A DNA stretch of 11,156 nt from Chryseobacterium gleum (GCA_945903925.1 CAMDPJ010000063.1:1-11156); one strand, 5' to 3'; counted from the stretch's first letter, positions 1 to 7,697 are shown. Numbers and translations are program-made. The notes: generated by a model from the letters alone, not told the origin.

Positions 1-1873
1 TGTTCTCAAAAGGATAATGCCATTGCGCGTAAGGCATAGCACCCGAATCGAACCACACGTCAATCAAATCGCTTTCGCGTTTCAAAGGCTTGCCAGTGGC
101 AGAAACCAAGGTGATTTGATCAACGAAGTTTTTATGTAAATCTAAAATATTGTAATTCTCTTTGGTGAAATTTCCAGGCACGAAAGTCTCTAGCGGATTG
201 CTTTTCATCACGCCAGCAGCAACAGCTTTAGCACATTCGTTTTTCAATTCTTCAACCGAACCAATGCAAATCTGTTCCCCACTCTCATTACTCCAAACCG
301 GAATTGGAATTCCCCAATAACGTGAACGCGATAAATTCCAATCGTTCAAATTGTCTAACCAGTTTCCAAACCGACCAGTACCAGTACTTGCCGGTTTCCA
401 GTTGATGGTTTTGTTCAATTCGCTCATGCGCTCCTTCATAGAAGAAGCCTTGATAAACCATGAATCTAAAGGATAGTACAAAACGGGTTTGTCTGTTCTC
501 CAGCAATGCGGATAACTGTGTTCGTATTTCTCAACTTTGAATGCTTTATTTTCTGTTTTTAGTTTGATAGAAATCTCTACATCTACTGATTTTTCTGGCT
601 CTTCACCAGCCGGATAATATTCATTCTTCACAAATTTACCAGCCAACTCGCCCATTTGTGCAACGAATTTTCCTTGTAAATCAACTACTGGAACAGGATT
701 TCCTTCGGTGTTCAACACCAACATTCCTGGCACTCCTGCATCTTTTGCCACCTTGGCATCATCGGCACCAAAAGTAGGCGCAATGTGTACGATACCCGTA
801 CCATCTTCTGTAGTTACGAAATCACCAGGAATTACACGGAAGGCTTTATCTGCATTTTCGAAAGGCAAAGCATAAGGCAACAATTGTTCGTATTGAATGC
901 CCACTAAATCGGCACCCACAAAAGATTGCATTACTTTAAAAGGAATTTTTTTATCGCCTTCTTTGTATTCTAAAGTTTCGTCCCCTGCCCGACCACTGGC
1001 GGGTTCAAATTTTCCTGCGAATTGTTTCGCCAATAATGGCTTCGCTAAAATCACTTGAATAGCTTCATGCGTATATTGATTGAAAGTTTTTACCAATACA
1101 TATTCAATCTTCGGACCCACAGCCAAAGCTGTATTTGAAGGAAGTGTCCAAGGAGTGGTCGTCCATGCTAAAAAGTGAACATCACCTTCCACATTCAGAA
1201 TTGAGTTTGAGAGTGAGTTTTTGAGAACTTTAAATTGAGCTACAACAGTCGTATCTTTTACATCTTTATAGCAACCCGGCTGATTCAATTCATGCGAACT
1301 TAAACCCGTACCAGCAGCCGGAGAATAAGGCTGAATAGTATAGCCCTTGTACATCATGTCATTCTTGTACAATTTCTGCAACAAATACCAAACACTTTCA
1401 ATGTACTTATTTTCGTAGGTAATATAGGGATCTTCCATATCCACCCAGTAGCCCATTTGAACAGTAAGATTATTCCAAATGTCGGTGTATTTCATCACCG
1501 CCTCGCGACAAGCTTTGTTGTAATCTTCAATAGAAATTTTCTTTCCAATATCTTCTTTCGTGATGCCCAACTCCTTCTCAACGCCTAATTCCACTGGCAA
1601 TCCGTGCGTATCCCAACCGGCTTTACGGTTTACTCTATATCCTTTCAAAGTTTTGTAACGACAAAAAATGTCCTTGATGGTTCTTCCCATTACGTGGTGA
1701 ATACCCGGCAATCCATTGGCTGAAGGCGGACCTTCGAAAAACACAAAAGGCTTATTTTCGTCGCGCGAAGAAATACTCTTTTCAAAGATGTTGTTCGCTT
1801 CCCAAAAGGCTTGAACCTCGCGGCCTACCGCAGGTAAATCTAAGCCTGTATATTCTTTATATTTTGTTGCCAT
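1..1873 (-). CDS. ileS: Isoleucyl-tRNA synthetase, N-terminal 624 codons (3' end beyond the window)
   Basis: Cytoplasmic enzyme that charges tRNA-Ile with isoleucine. The minus-strand frame is open from the ATG at 1871-1873 to the window edge and gives 624 residues. That is a little over half of a usual 1,000-1,150 residue IleRS, so KMSKS and the anticodon-binding domain lie outside. Seen directly: the GPPSANGLPGIHH active-site segment (residues 48-60), the KAGWDTHGLPVE segment (84-95), and the CP1 editing domain with WTTTPWTLPSN (237-247) and GTGIVHIAPTFGADD (358-372). The segments PHCWRTDKPVLY (455-466) and DVWFDSGAMPYA (605-616) follow. The class I signature reads GIHH where HxGH is usual, which marks an altered type 2 IleRS. 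A GC-rich stretch inside the frame (981-1003) adds a few residues near 292-298. The start has no Shine-Dalgarno sequence, as usual in Bacteroidota. Identification is firm. Confidence 0.97.
   Translation of the reverse strand, partial: MATKYKEYTGLDLPAVGREVQAFWEANNIFEKSISSRDENKPFVFFEGPPSANGLPGIHHVMGRTIKDIFCRYKTLKGYRVNRKAGWDTHGLPVELGVEKELGITKEDIGKKISIEDYNKACREAVMKYTDIWNNLTVQMGYWVDMEDPYITYENKYIESVWYLLQKLYKNDMMYKGYTIQPYSPAAGTGLSSHELNQPGCYKDVKDTTVVAQFKVLKNSLSNSILNVEGDVHFLAWTTTPWTLPSNTALAVGPKIEYVLVKTFNQYTHEAIQVILAKPLLAKQFAGKFEPASGRAGDETLEYKEGDKKIPFKVMQSFVGADLVGIQYEQLLPYALPFENADKAFRVIPGDFVTTEDGTGIVHIAPTFGADDAKVAKDAGVPGMLVLNTEGNPVPVVDLQGKFVAQMGELAGKFVKNEYYPAGEEPEKSVDVEISIKLKTENKAFKVEKYEHSYPHCWRTDKPVLYYPLDSWFIKASSMKERMSELNKTINWKPASTGTGRFGNWLDNLNDWNLSRSRYWGIPIPVWSNESGEQICIGSVEELKNECAKAVAAGVMKSNPLETFVPGNFTKENYNILDLHKNFVDQITLVSATGKPLKRESDLIDVWFDSGAMPYAQWHYPFEN
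981..1003. repeat. GC-rich hairpin embedded in frame within ileS
   Basis: This 23-bp stretch is 18/23 G+C inside an otherwise AT-rich gene. Its core, 988-1003, folds as CCCG-A-CC / GG-CGGG around a 3-nt loop. Read as ileS it encodes roughly PASGRAGD (residues 291-298) in the CP1 editing domain, without disturbing the frame. It looks like a small palindromic insertion rather than ordinary coding sequence. Confidence 0.5.
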
Positions 1874-1897
1874 TAATTGCTTGTATTTCAAGGAGTG

Positions 1898-1905
1898 CAA
1901 AAATA
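1898..1905 (-). promoter_or_regulatory. Possible -7 element of the ileS promoter
   Basis: Read on the minus strand this is TATTTTTG, an exact match to the Bacteroidota -7 consensus TAnnTTTG, about 25 nt before the ileS ATG. No TTTG lies at the expected distance upstream, so only half the promoter is visible. A single 8-bp AT-rich match can occur by chance. Confidence 0.3.
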
Positions 1906-1964
1906 AGGAAAATTGTCGGAACCTTGATGCGAAGGATTAAAAGATGAAAAGGATCATTTCCCCC

Positions 1965-2072
1965 AGGTGCGCGCTTCCAAGCGCGTACCTATTGTAATGG
2001 CATTTTTGATGCCTATAATCGCACCTACTTAGCGATAGGGCAAGCTCGTCTGTCAGCAGACGAACTCAAGCC
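1965..2072. repeat. Array of four tandem hairpins, copy 1 of a dispersed intergenic repeat
   Basis: Four inverted repeats sit side by side between the divergent ileS and lipoprotein genes. Hairpin 1 (1965-1990) has a 12-bp stem with one G-T wobble and a 2-nt loop. Hairpin 2 (1999-2013) pairs GGCAT with ATGCC. Hairpin 3 (2018-2036) pairs ATCGC with GCGAT. Hairpin 4 (2046-2063) pairs TCGTCTG with CAGACGA around TCAG, and GGC/GCC at 2039-2041 and 2070-2072 may extend it. Positions 1988-2020 match 7160-7192 at 30 of 33 bases, and 2033-2064 match 7221-7252 at 25 of 32. This is therefore one family present at least twice. No open frame or T-tract accompanies it. Confidence 0.75.
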
Positions 2073-2134
2073 AACGCAATATAAATAATCATAAAAAATT
2101 AATCAATAAGGACAATAATTAATTTAAAATTCAG

Positions 2135-2165
2135 TTTGGTTTTTGCCAGTAAAATAAGATATTTG
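2135..2165 (+). promoter_or_regulatory. Candidate Bacteroidota-type promoter for the lipoprotein gene
   Basis: TTTG at 2135-2138 is followed after exactly 19 nt by GATATTTG at 2158-2165, resembling the TTTG / TAnnTTTG -33/-7 pattern with the first T of the -7 box changed. It would place the transcript start about 55 nt before the ATG at 2227. AT-rich DNA yields such matches by chance, so this is tentative. Confidence 0.3.
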
Positions 2166-2226
2166 AAAATTCAGCCAAATACCAACAACTAAACGTATTA
2201 AATACTCAATCAAATTTCAAAAAACT

Positions 2227-2694
2227 ATGAAGCATCAATTAATAAAAATTCTTTTCTTCTCAGCTATTGTATTTACACTATCTTGCGAAAAAGGCACATT
2301 TAAAGACTCTGTAAGCGTTTCCGAATTCCTTTCTGAAACTAACTCAAACAATACACCATGCGATGGAAAACTCAATAATGATGGTAAGACCATTACCATC
2401 TATGGTTATATTTCAAAAATCAATACTTTACCAAAAGAAAACAAATTTCACGTTTACGAAACATCTGTAGAGGTTGGACCTAGAGTAGAAATCCTAGCTG
2501 TAGATCATGCCGATGAAATATTTGAGGAAATTTCAGAACATCTTTCTAACCTAGCAAATCCTGACGGTAAGGAAGAATATGTTAAAGTGTCAATTCGAGG
2601 AAAAATAAAAGGGACCCCTTTACCGAACAATAGTAACTGCACTATGGGAGCATCTATTGAAATAGATAGTGATAATGATATTAGATTTGAATAA
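2227..2694 (+). CDS. Small secreted lipoprotein of unknown function (155 aa)
   Basis: The N-terminus is a lipoprotein signal: MKHQ, a hydrophobic run, then a lipobox ending in LSC with the acylated cysteine at residue 20. The next residues (EKG) are acidic and basic rather than strongly acidic. The mature protein is about 135 residues. It contains a likely beta-rich stretch (KTITIYGYISKI, about 54-65), a helix-like acidic stretch (about 95-110), and two more likely strands (YVKVSIRGKIKG and GASIEIDSD). The strand-helix-strand order resembles an OB fold, but this is inference from residue pattern only. Two further cysteines, in NTPCDG and NSNCTMG, could form a disulfide outside the cytoplasm. 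No family is recognised. The gene stands alone, 182 nt before the ATPase, and the ATG is the only start that leaves a complete signal peptide. Confidence 0.8.
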   Translation: MKHQLIKILFFSAIVFTLSCEKGTFKDSVSVSEFLSETNSNNTPCDGKLNNDGKTITIYGYISKINTLPKENKFHVYETSVEVGPRVEILAVDHADEIFEEISEHLSNLANPDGKEEYVKVSIRGKIKGTPLPNNSNCTMGASIEIDSDNDIRFE

Positions 2695-2876
2695 ATGAAT
2701 AACAGTCAGGTCTATAGGCAAATAGTAAAGGGAGTTTCACTCTAAGCCCATCAAATCTAATAGAATACAGGGACATCGTCTAGGTTTTCATTCAATTCCA
2801 TTATTGCAATATTTTTCATACCATACTACCAATTTTATCCGATTTTTTTCATACTTTAGTATAATTAATATCGAAT

Positions 2877-4097
2877 ATGGCTATTCAAAGAAAACTATAT
2901 CAAAAGCTTGAAAAACACCTTTCTAAAAAGGAGTTCACGATAATTATCGGTCCGCGACAAGTAGGTAAAACCACCTTACTCAAACAGCTTTATGAAAAAG
3001 TGAAAAAAGAAAAACAGAGCGCTGTAATTTTATCTTTAGAAGACCCAGAAATAAAAGCGCAAATCAATGCGCATCCCGACAATGTTTTTAAGTACATACC
3101 CAAACCCACATCAAAAAACAAAGTGTATTTGTTCATTGATGAAGTGCAATACGCCAAAGATCCGTCGCACTTTTTAAAGTATTTGTTCGATCATTATGCA
3201 CCTTCATTAAAAGTGATTGCTACGGGTAGCAGTGCATTTTACATCGACCAAAAATTCACCGATTCTTTAGCCGGCCGAAAAATCATCTTTGAATTGTATT
3301 CTCTCGATTTTGAAGAATTCCTATTATTCAAAGACAAAACATCTTCGTTGAAAGAATTGGCATTGATAAAAAGCGATGAAGAATACATCTCTAAAAAATA
3401 CAAATATTTTGAATTATTACTAGAAGAATACATGACCTATGGTGCCTACCCAGCAGTGGTTTTAGAAGAAAACATCGAGTACAAAATCATGCTGCTTAAA
3501 GAAATTAAAAATTCTTTTCTCAAAAAAGATATTTTAGAAAGCGCCATAGAACACGAAGAAAAATTTTATCGCTTACTTACTTTGTTGGCTGCTCAAATTG
3601 GCAATACGCTCAATGTAAATGAACTCAAAAATACTTTACAGTTGAATGAAAAAACATTGAGTCGGTATTTATTTGTTTTACAAAAATGCTTTCATATTCA
3701 GTTGATTAAACCTTTTTATCAAAATCTTAGGAAAGAACTCACCAAAATGCCCAAGGTTTATTTTAACGATTTAGGTCTACGAAACGCACTGCTCAATCAG
3801 TTTGAAAACCCAGAAAATAGAAGTGATAAAGGCGCACTACTGGAAAATTTGGTGTATCTGTTTTTAAGAGAAAAAGAAGGTGTTGAAAACATTCGGTACT
3901 GGCGAACTGCCGATGGCTATGAGGTGGATTTTGTAATAGAAACATCTTACCAAAAAGGATACGCGATTGAAGTTAAATGGAGCGACGAAAAAACATCCAT
4001 TTCTAAATACAGTAAATTCACTGAGGCTTACCCCTCTTTCCCTCTAAAATTTCGATGTATGAAATATGCAGATGTTAAATACAGTGTTTTAAAGTAA
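2877..4097 (+). CDS. AAA+ ATPase with C-terminal DUF4143 (PD-(D/E)XK-like) domain
   Basis: This 406-residue protein belongs to the widespread ATPase family with an AAA_14-like core and a DUF4143 tail, usually 380-450 residues, whose biological role is not settled. Visible parts: Walker A GPRQVGKTT (25-33), Walker B VYLFIDEVQ with D88 and E89, a sensor-1-like VIATGSSA (113-120), and LAGR (131-134) as a possible arginine finger. A winged-helix-like region (about 245-275) separates the ATPase from the tail. The tail holds YWRTADGYEVDFVI (341-354, D351) and AIEVKW (363-368, E365 and K367), a D...ExK arrangement like that of PD-(D/E)XK nucleases, although nuclease activity is not established for the family. 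The start is the ATG at 2877. There is no Shine-Dalgarno sequence and no gene close enough to suggest an operon. Such genes are often singletons that move between genomes. Confidence 0.92.
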   Translation: MAIQRKLYQKLEKHLSKKEFTIIIGPRQVGKTTLLKQLYEKVKKEKQSAVILSLEDPEIKAQINAHPDNVFKYIPKPTSKNKVYLFIDEVQYAKDPSHFLKYLFDHYAPSLKVIATGSSAFYIDQKFTDSLAGRKIIFELYSLDFEEFLLFKDKTSSLKELALIKSDEEYISKKYKYFELLLEEYMTYGAYPAVVLEENIEYKIMLLKEIKNSFLKKDILESAIEHEEKFYRLLTLLAAQIGNTLNVNELKNTLQLNEKTLSRYLFVLQKCFHIQLIKPFYQNLRKELTKMPKVYFNDLGLRNALLNQFENPENRSDKGALLENLVYLFLREKEGVENIRYWRTADGYEVDFVIETSYQKGYAIEVKWSDEKTSISKYSKFTEAYPSFPLKFRCMKYADVKYSVLK

Positions 4098-4110
4098 ATT
4101 TTTGTAATCT

Positions 4111-4230
4111 TCAATACAACAACCCAAACATCCACAAAGGAATTTTATTCAACACGCCAACTTCAATATCATCAGCGACCACAAAAGAATCTAATTTGAT
4201 TTCGCAATTAATATTTCCATTTTGCTGTCT
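4111..4230 (-). pseudogene. Possible C-terminal remnant of a lost minus-strand gene (39 codons)
   Basis: Between the ATPase stop and the inverted repeat at 4244, a minus-strand frame is open for 39 codons and ends in TGA at 4111-4113. It has no ATG. It reads as plausible protein, including CEIKLDSFVVADDIEVG and an end of IPLWMFGLLY, with a balanced residue mix. It would be the tail of a gene whose 5' part was lost just where the perfect palindrome begins. A stop-free run of this length is not rare in AT-rich DNA, and no family is recognised, so confidence is low. Confidence 0.22.
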
Positions 4231-4243
4231 TTATTGTGCAAAT

Positions 4244-4283
4244 AAAATTTATTTTGATGGTTACAACCATCAAAATAAATTTT
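4244..4283. terminator. Perfect 19-bp inverted repeat, likely bidirectional terminator
   Basis: The arms at 4244-4262 and 4265-4283 are exact reverse complements separated by 2 nt. Each arm has an A/T-rich outer part and a GATGGTT core, so either transcript would end in a U-rich 3' arm, as expected of a bidirectional intrinsic terminator. It lies 146 nt after the ATPase stop and 98 nt before the next gene's ATG. An operator or a mobile-element scar are alternatives. Confidence 0.6.
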
Positions 4284-4381
4284 TACAGAATAGCTCCCCT
4301 CCCCGAAAACATTTTCTCAAACCCAATGCAACCATCCAAAACAACCTGCATCTAAGTAAAAACAAATTGATTTCTACTGCT

Positions 4382-7069
4382 ATGAAAAAATTACTTCTAC
4401 TCCTTTGTATCGCTAGTTCGTCGCTATTTGCGCAACTCTCGATAGATCCTGTAAATGCGCTTTGCCGCGATGCAAATCCTATAACATTGATTGCAAATCA
4501 ACCAGGAGGTACCTGGACTGGTTTCGGTATTAGTGATTCCATCAATGGAACATTTAACCCTCAATTGGTTCCCAACTTCACTAATTATGTTACTGTTGCC
4601 TATTATATCGGTAACGATACCGCGAAAGTTGGTATTACTCTACAAACCACACCTAGCCTTTGGGCACCAAAAACAGAAATTAGTATTTGCTCTGGTCAAA
4701 GTATTGAGTTGCATGCCTACCAATTTAATTGTACCAATGTAGTTTGGACTGGCGATGCCAGCAGCACCGACACTGCCATCACAGTTAATAGCGCAGGAAC
4801 TTACACTGTTCAAGGTGAAAATAACGCTTGCCTTTCCAATTCCATCACTTTCAGTGTTGGTATAGTAGATACCATTCAAGATTTCTATACAACACAATTA
4901 GCATTCATATCATGCAGTATGCCCATCAAGTTGCACACTGGCGACATTAATACCAATTGGGAAAATAATGTTCAAGATTCAACTATTGAGGTTGCTGCGC
5001 TGGGAAGCTATCGATATTTCATCAACAACAATGGTTGTATTCAAGAAGGTAAATTTTTGGTACAAGCCAACAACAACGACATTTCTGTAAACATACCCGA
5101 TCAAAACATTTGTTTAGGAAATACAACCCTATTAAATACCTACCTCGATCCTCAAGAATACAACATTTTATGGAGCACCAACGAAACCACTCCAAACATT
5201 ACAGTAGGAGTTGGTACTTACACCGTTGAAATTTCAAAAGGCAATTGCCAATTCACCGATACTATTAATGTATTGGCCAATCAAAACAATTCACTTTTTG
5301 TATACCTTGCAAACGATACTATTTGTGCGGGAAGCGAAATCGAATTATCATGTGGATATGACGATCAAACTAACAACATTTTATGGAGCACCAATGAAAC
5401 TTCTACCAAAATCAAAGTTGGTCTGGGAACTTACACTGTAACTGTTACTGATAACAACTGTAATTCCGGACAAGCAACAGCCATCATTGTTGGCGGAGCT
5501 TCAGTAAAAAATAAGGTGATAGAAGATGTAAATTCATGTTTTGCTACCGCGCAACTAGATGGTTACAATTATGATGTGGCTTCAGGTTCTTGGTCGGATG
5601 CCAATGGTATCATATCCAATTCTCTATACACACAAGTGAATCAAAATGGCACCTATTATGTGCATCAAGTTTATTATAATGGCTGTGAAATTGATGATAC
5701 CGTAAATGTCACACTAGGAAATTTAGATACTAACGCTATACATAATCTTCTTCCAAATTCATATGTTTCGTTTTGCACAGGAACTTCTACAACGCTCGAG
5801 CCATCTGGAACTCATGTAGGCTATTCTTGGAGCAAATACAGCAATGTAAGCTACAAGTATGAGGAAATTTCAACGTCGCAAAATTTAGTGATTGCAGAAG
5901 GTGGATCTTATGTATTAAAAGTGGATGAAGGAAATTGCAAATATTCAGCATCGGTTTATGCTTCAGCCATTAACTGCACTAACGGCGCCGATGTGGTGAA
6001 CAATTATCTTTCCTCCAATTTTGCTCGGCCGGGTTTTACCAATTATTGCTATGGAAATATTCAAAATGTAGGAAACCAATCCTTATCTAATTGCACGTAC
6101 GAAATTACCTATGATGATTCCAAATTAACATTTGAACCTTCGCTGTACAATACTCCAGGGATAACCATAAACGCAAACAAAGTTGCGGTGAGTTTGGCAA
6201 CGATAACAGCAGGCGAAAACAAACAAATTAGAGTGGCATTCAAAGTGAGCTCAGACGTATCTTTACTTGGTGAAACCTTATTTTATACTAGTACTATCAG
6301 CTGCGCAACACAAGAAACTGACATCAACAATAATAGCGCTAGTTTCATTCGCGTAATAGGCGGTGCATACGACCCTAACTTCGTTATCTCTAATTATGGC
6401 GATGGCGCTATCGCCGATTCAACCAGCTTCATTAAATACGATGTTGGATTTCAAAACACAGGAACAGATACTGCATTTAATATTAGAGTGACCAACTTAA
6501 TTGATACCAATATTTTCGATTTAAGCAGCATTAAAATCTTAGGTGCTACACATCAGTACTACATGGGAGTTGATAACGATGGTTTAATCACATGGCACTT
6601 CAACAATATCTTATTGCCCGATAGTTTTGTTAATGAACCTGCAAGTCACGGACAAATTCAATTCATTATTCAACTAAAAAAAGGATTAACTGTTGGAACC
6701 ACTTTAAAAGACAGCGCTAATATCTATTTCGACTTCAACCCTGCCGTTATTACCAACACTGCCTACAACATTTTAACCAGTAAAGATGACGTATTTGAAT
6801 TGAATAAGAAAGATGGATCTATAACCATTTATCCTAATCCGGCAAATGACGAAGCGACCGTCGTAATTAGTAATTTCAACGGAAAAGGAAATGCGGTGAT
6901 TTCATTTGTAGATGTAACAGGTAAAGAAGTTCTGTCGCCCATTGTAAACAACAACTTCAACCAAACAACTAGCATTCATTTTTCAACAGAGCATTTGAGT
7001 AGCGGACTCTATTTCATCAAAGTGACCAATGAAATTCAACAAAGTATACGATTAATGGTGCAACATTAA
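4382..7069 (+). CDS. Large T9SS-exported surface protein with Ig-like modules (895 aa)
   Basis: A secreted adhesin-like protein. The start at 4382 is chosen because it opens directly with a signal peptide (MKKLLLLLCI...SLFAQ, cleavage near residues 17-18). The frame is open for 62 codons further upstream, but those cross the inverted repeat and are not protein-like. Residues about 95-535 contain several Ig/PKD-like modules, each with an ICSG- or ICLG-type cysteine start, a tryptophan and a G-T/S-Y-TV strand. Two neighbours (about 236-305 and 306-372) are close duplicates. Residues about 658-795 form a DUF11-like domain of the type now split off as DUF7619 (AYDPNF, FQNTGTDTAFN, ANIYFDFNPAV). 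Residues 811-895 are a type A sorting domain (IYPNPAND ... LSSGLYFIKV) for export and surface anchoring by T9SS. No catalytic domain is visible, so adhesion or matrix function is inferred. A terminator follows 22 nt after the stop. Confidence 0.93.
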   Translation: MKKLLLLLCIASSSLFAQLSIDPVNALCRDANPITLIANQPGGTWTGFGISDSINGTFNPQLVPNFTNYVTVAYYIGNDTAKVGITLQTTPSLWAPKTEISICSGQSIELHAYQFNCTNVVWTGDASSTDTAITVNSAGTYTVQGENNACLSNSITFSVGIVDTIQDFYTTQLAFISCSMPIKLHTGDINTNWENNVQDSTIEVAALGSYRYFINNNGCIQEGKFLVQANNNDISVNIPDQNICLGNTTLLNTYLDPQEYNILWSTNETTPNITVGVGTYTVEISKGNCQFTDTINVLANQNNSLFVYLANDTICAGSEIELSCGYDDQTNNILWSTNETSTKIKVGLGTYTVTVTDNNCNSGQATAIIVGGASVKNKVIEDVNSCFATAQLDGYNYDVASGSWSDANGIISNSLYTQVNQNGTYYVHQVYYNGCEIDDTVNVTLGNLDTNAIHNLLPNSYVSFCTGTSTTLEPSGTHVGYSWSKYSNVSYKYEEISTSQNLVIAEGGSYVLKVDEGNCKYSASVYASAINCTNGADVVNNYLSSNFARPGFTNYCYGNIQNVGNQSLSNCTYEITYDDSKLTFEPSLYNTPGITINANKVAVSLATITAGENKQIRVAFKVSSDVSLLGETLFYTSTISCATQETDINNNSASFIRVIGGAYDPNFVISNYGDGAIADSTSFIKYDVGFQNTGTDTAFNIRVTNLIDTNIFDLSSIKILGATHQYYMGVDNDGLITWHFNNILLPDSFVNEPASHGQIQFIIQLKKGLTVGTTLKDSANIYFDFNPAVITNTAYNILTSKDDVFELNKKDGSITIYPNPANDEATVVISNFNGKGNAVISFVDVTGKEVLSPIVNNNFNQTTSIHFSTEHLSSGLYFIKVTNEIQQSIRLMVQH
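5160..5394 (+). repeat. Tandem module duplication inside the surface protein gene
   Basis: Twenty-two bases are identical at 5160-5181 and 5373-5394, exactly 213 nt (71 codons) apart. They encode NILWSTNET at residues 261-269 and 332-340. Flanking codons have diverged but the protein stays similar (VGVGTYTV versus VGLGTYTV). This points to in-frame duplication of one Ig-like module. Confidence 0.75.
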
Positions 7070-7090
7070 CAGCAAACAATTACCTCTTTT

Positions 7091-7126
7091 ACCGACATAG
7101 TGCACAATGCATTATGTCGGTTTTTT
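7091..7126 (+). terminator. Rho-independent terminator of the surface protein gene
   Basis: ACCGACATAGTGCA (7091-7104) pairs with TGCATTATGTCGGT (7108-7121) across a 3-nt loop, giving 14 bp with one G-U wobble. A run of six T ends at 7126. It begins 22 nt after the stop codon at 7069, a textbook position for terminating that transcript. Confidence 0.9.
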
Positions 7127-7159
7127 ATAGTTATAGTATGCTAACTTCATCAAGTAAAT

Positions 7160-7284
7160 CCTATTGTAATGGCATCTTTGACACCTATAATCTTAGATCT
7201 TCTCACTCTGCTACGTTCTACGATAGAGAACGCTTGTCCGTCAGCCGACGGATTGCTGAATCTTTTCTTGAAGCTTTTAGCTTC
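7160..7284. repeat. Hairpin array, copy 2 of the dispersed intergenic repeat
   Basis: Positions 7160-7192 match 1988-2020 at 30 of 33 bases and 7221-7252 match 2033-2064 at 25 of 32. Copy 2 carries 16 extra bases between the two blocks and lacks the first 12-bp hairpin. Hairpins seen here are 7214-7232 (CGTTCT/AGAACG), 7237-7252 (TCCGTC/GACGGA) and 7270-7284 (GAAGCT/AGCTTC). The second keeps a hairpin at the same place as copy 1 but in a shifted pairing register. Confidence 0.65.
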
Positions 7285-7333
7285 TAAAAATATTATTAAA
7301 AGGGATTTTAGCGACGAAAGGCCGACATAAAAA

Positions 7334-7666
7334 TTACATCAAACCTGGTCCAACAATATCGAACATCTTGTTAGCGATATTGTTATTTTCAAACCTTACA
7401 AAAAACTTCTTCGCTAATTCATTATTATTCCTCATAAAATCCAAAAGCTCACCTTTGATAAGTTTCCTTGCATCTTTCTTTACCTTCTCGTCACTCAAAC
7501 ATTCCTTAGTATTTCCGCTATAGTTAAACTCCTTTCCCCGCACTGCTCCAACCAATATTAGTCCATTAATCAGTCTTTTTGATTTGAATGAATGGTTGAT
7601 CATTTTATTCTCCCTAATATATTGGCGACACGCATCTATTAAGCCATCAAAAATACCCAGCAACAA
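7334..7666 (-). CDS. Small protein of unknown function (110 aa, TTG start)
   Basis: Not recognised. The protein is mixed alpha-type and rich in Lys and Asn, with a hydrophobic patch (RLINGLILVGAV, about 31-42) and a charged helix-like middle (EKVKKDARKLIKGELLDFM). No signal peptide or known motif is evident. The start is uncertain. TTG codons at 7664-7666 and 7661-7663 follow a strong GGAGG on the minus strand (7671-7675) at 4 and 7 nt spacing, unusual for Bacteroidota and favouring a start here. The first in-frame ATG is 21 codons later and would give an 89-residue protein. Upstream lie a spaced inverted repeat and the divergent gene at 7860. It may be a horizontally acquired accessory gene, but this is inference. 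Confidence 0.5.
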   Translation of the reverse strand: MLLGIFDGLIDACRQYIRENKMINHSFKSKRLINGLILVGAVRGKEFNYSGNTKECLSDEKVKKDARKLIKGELLDFMRNNNELAKKFFVRFENNNIANKMFDIVGPGLM

Positions 7667-7670
7667 ATCA

Positions 7671-7675
7671 CCTCC
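7671..7675 (-). promoter_or_regulatory. Strong Shine-Dalgarno sequence for the 7334-7666 gene
   Basis: On the minus strand this reads GGAGG, followed by TGA, just before two consecutive TTG codons. It is the strongest ribosome-binding match noticed in the window. It decides the TTG start and is atypical for a phylum that mostly does without Shine-Dalgarno pairing. Confidence 0.45.
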
Positions 7676-7697
7676 ATATTTTTATTTCTCCTTTTCT

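Noticed and set aside
288..506. 72-codon minus-strand frame inside ileS
   Set aside because: It is out of frame with the clearly conserved IleRS frame covering the same bases.
1965..2072. CRISPR array or tRNA-like cluster
   Set aside because: The hairpins are different from each other, there are no regular spacers or identical repeats, and no cloverleaf with conserved T-loop sequence can be formed.
2695..2876. Short minus-strand coding-like stretches between the lipoprotein and ATPase genes
   Set aside because: The frames are broken by stops within about 15-20 codons and no family is recognised. A small GAGT/ACTC hairpin and AT-rich DNA are all that can be supported.
4196..4381. Upstream 62-codon extension of the large surface protein
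   Set aside because: It crosses the 19-bp inverted repeat, has no protein-like character, and would bury a perfect signal peptide that begins at 4382.
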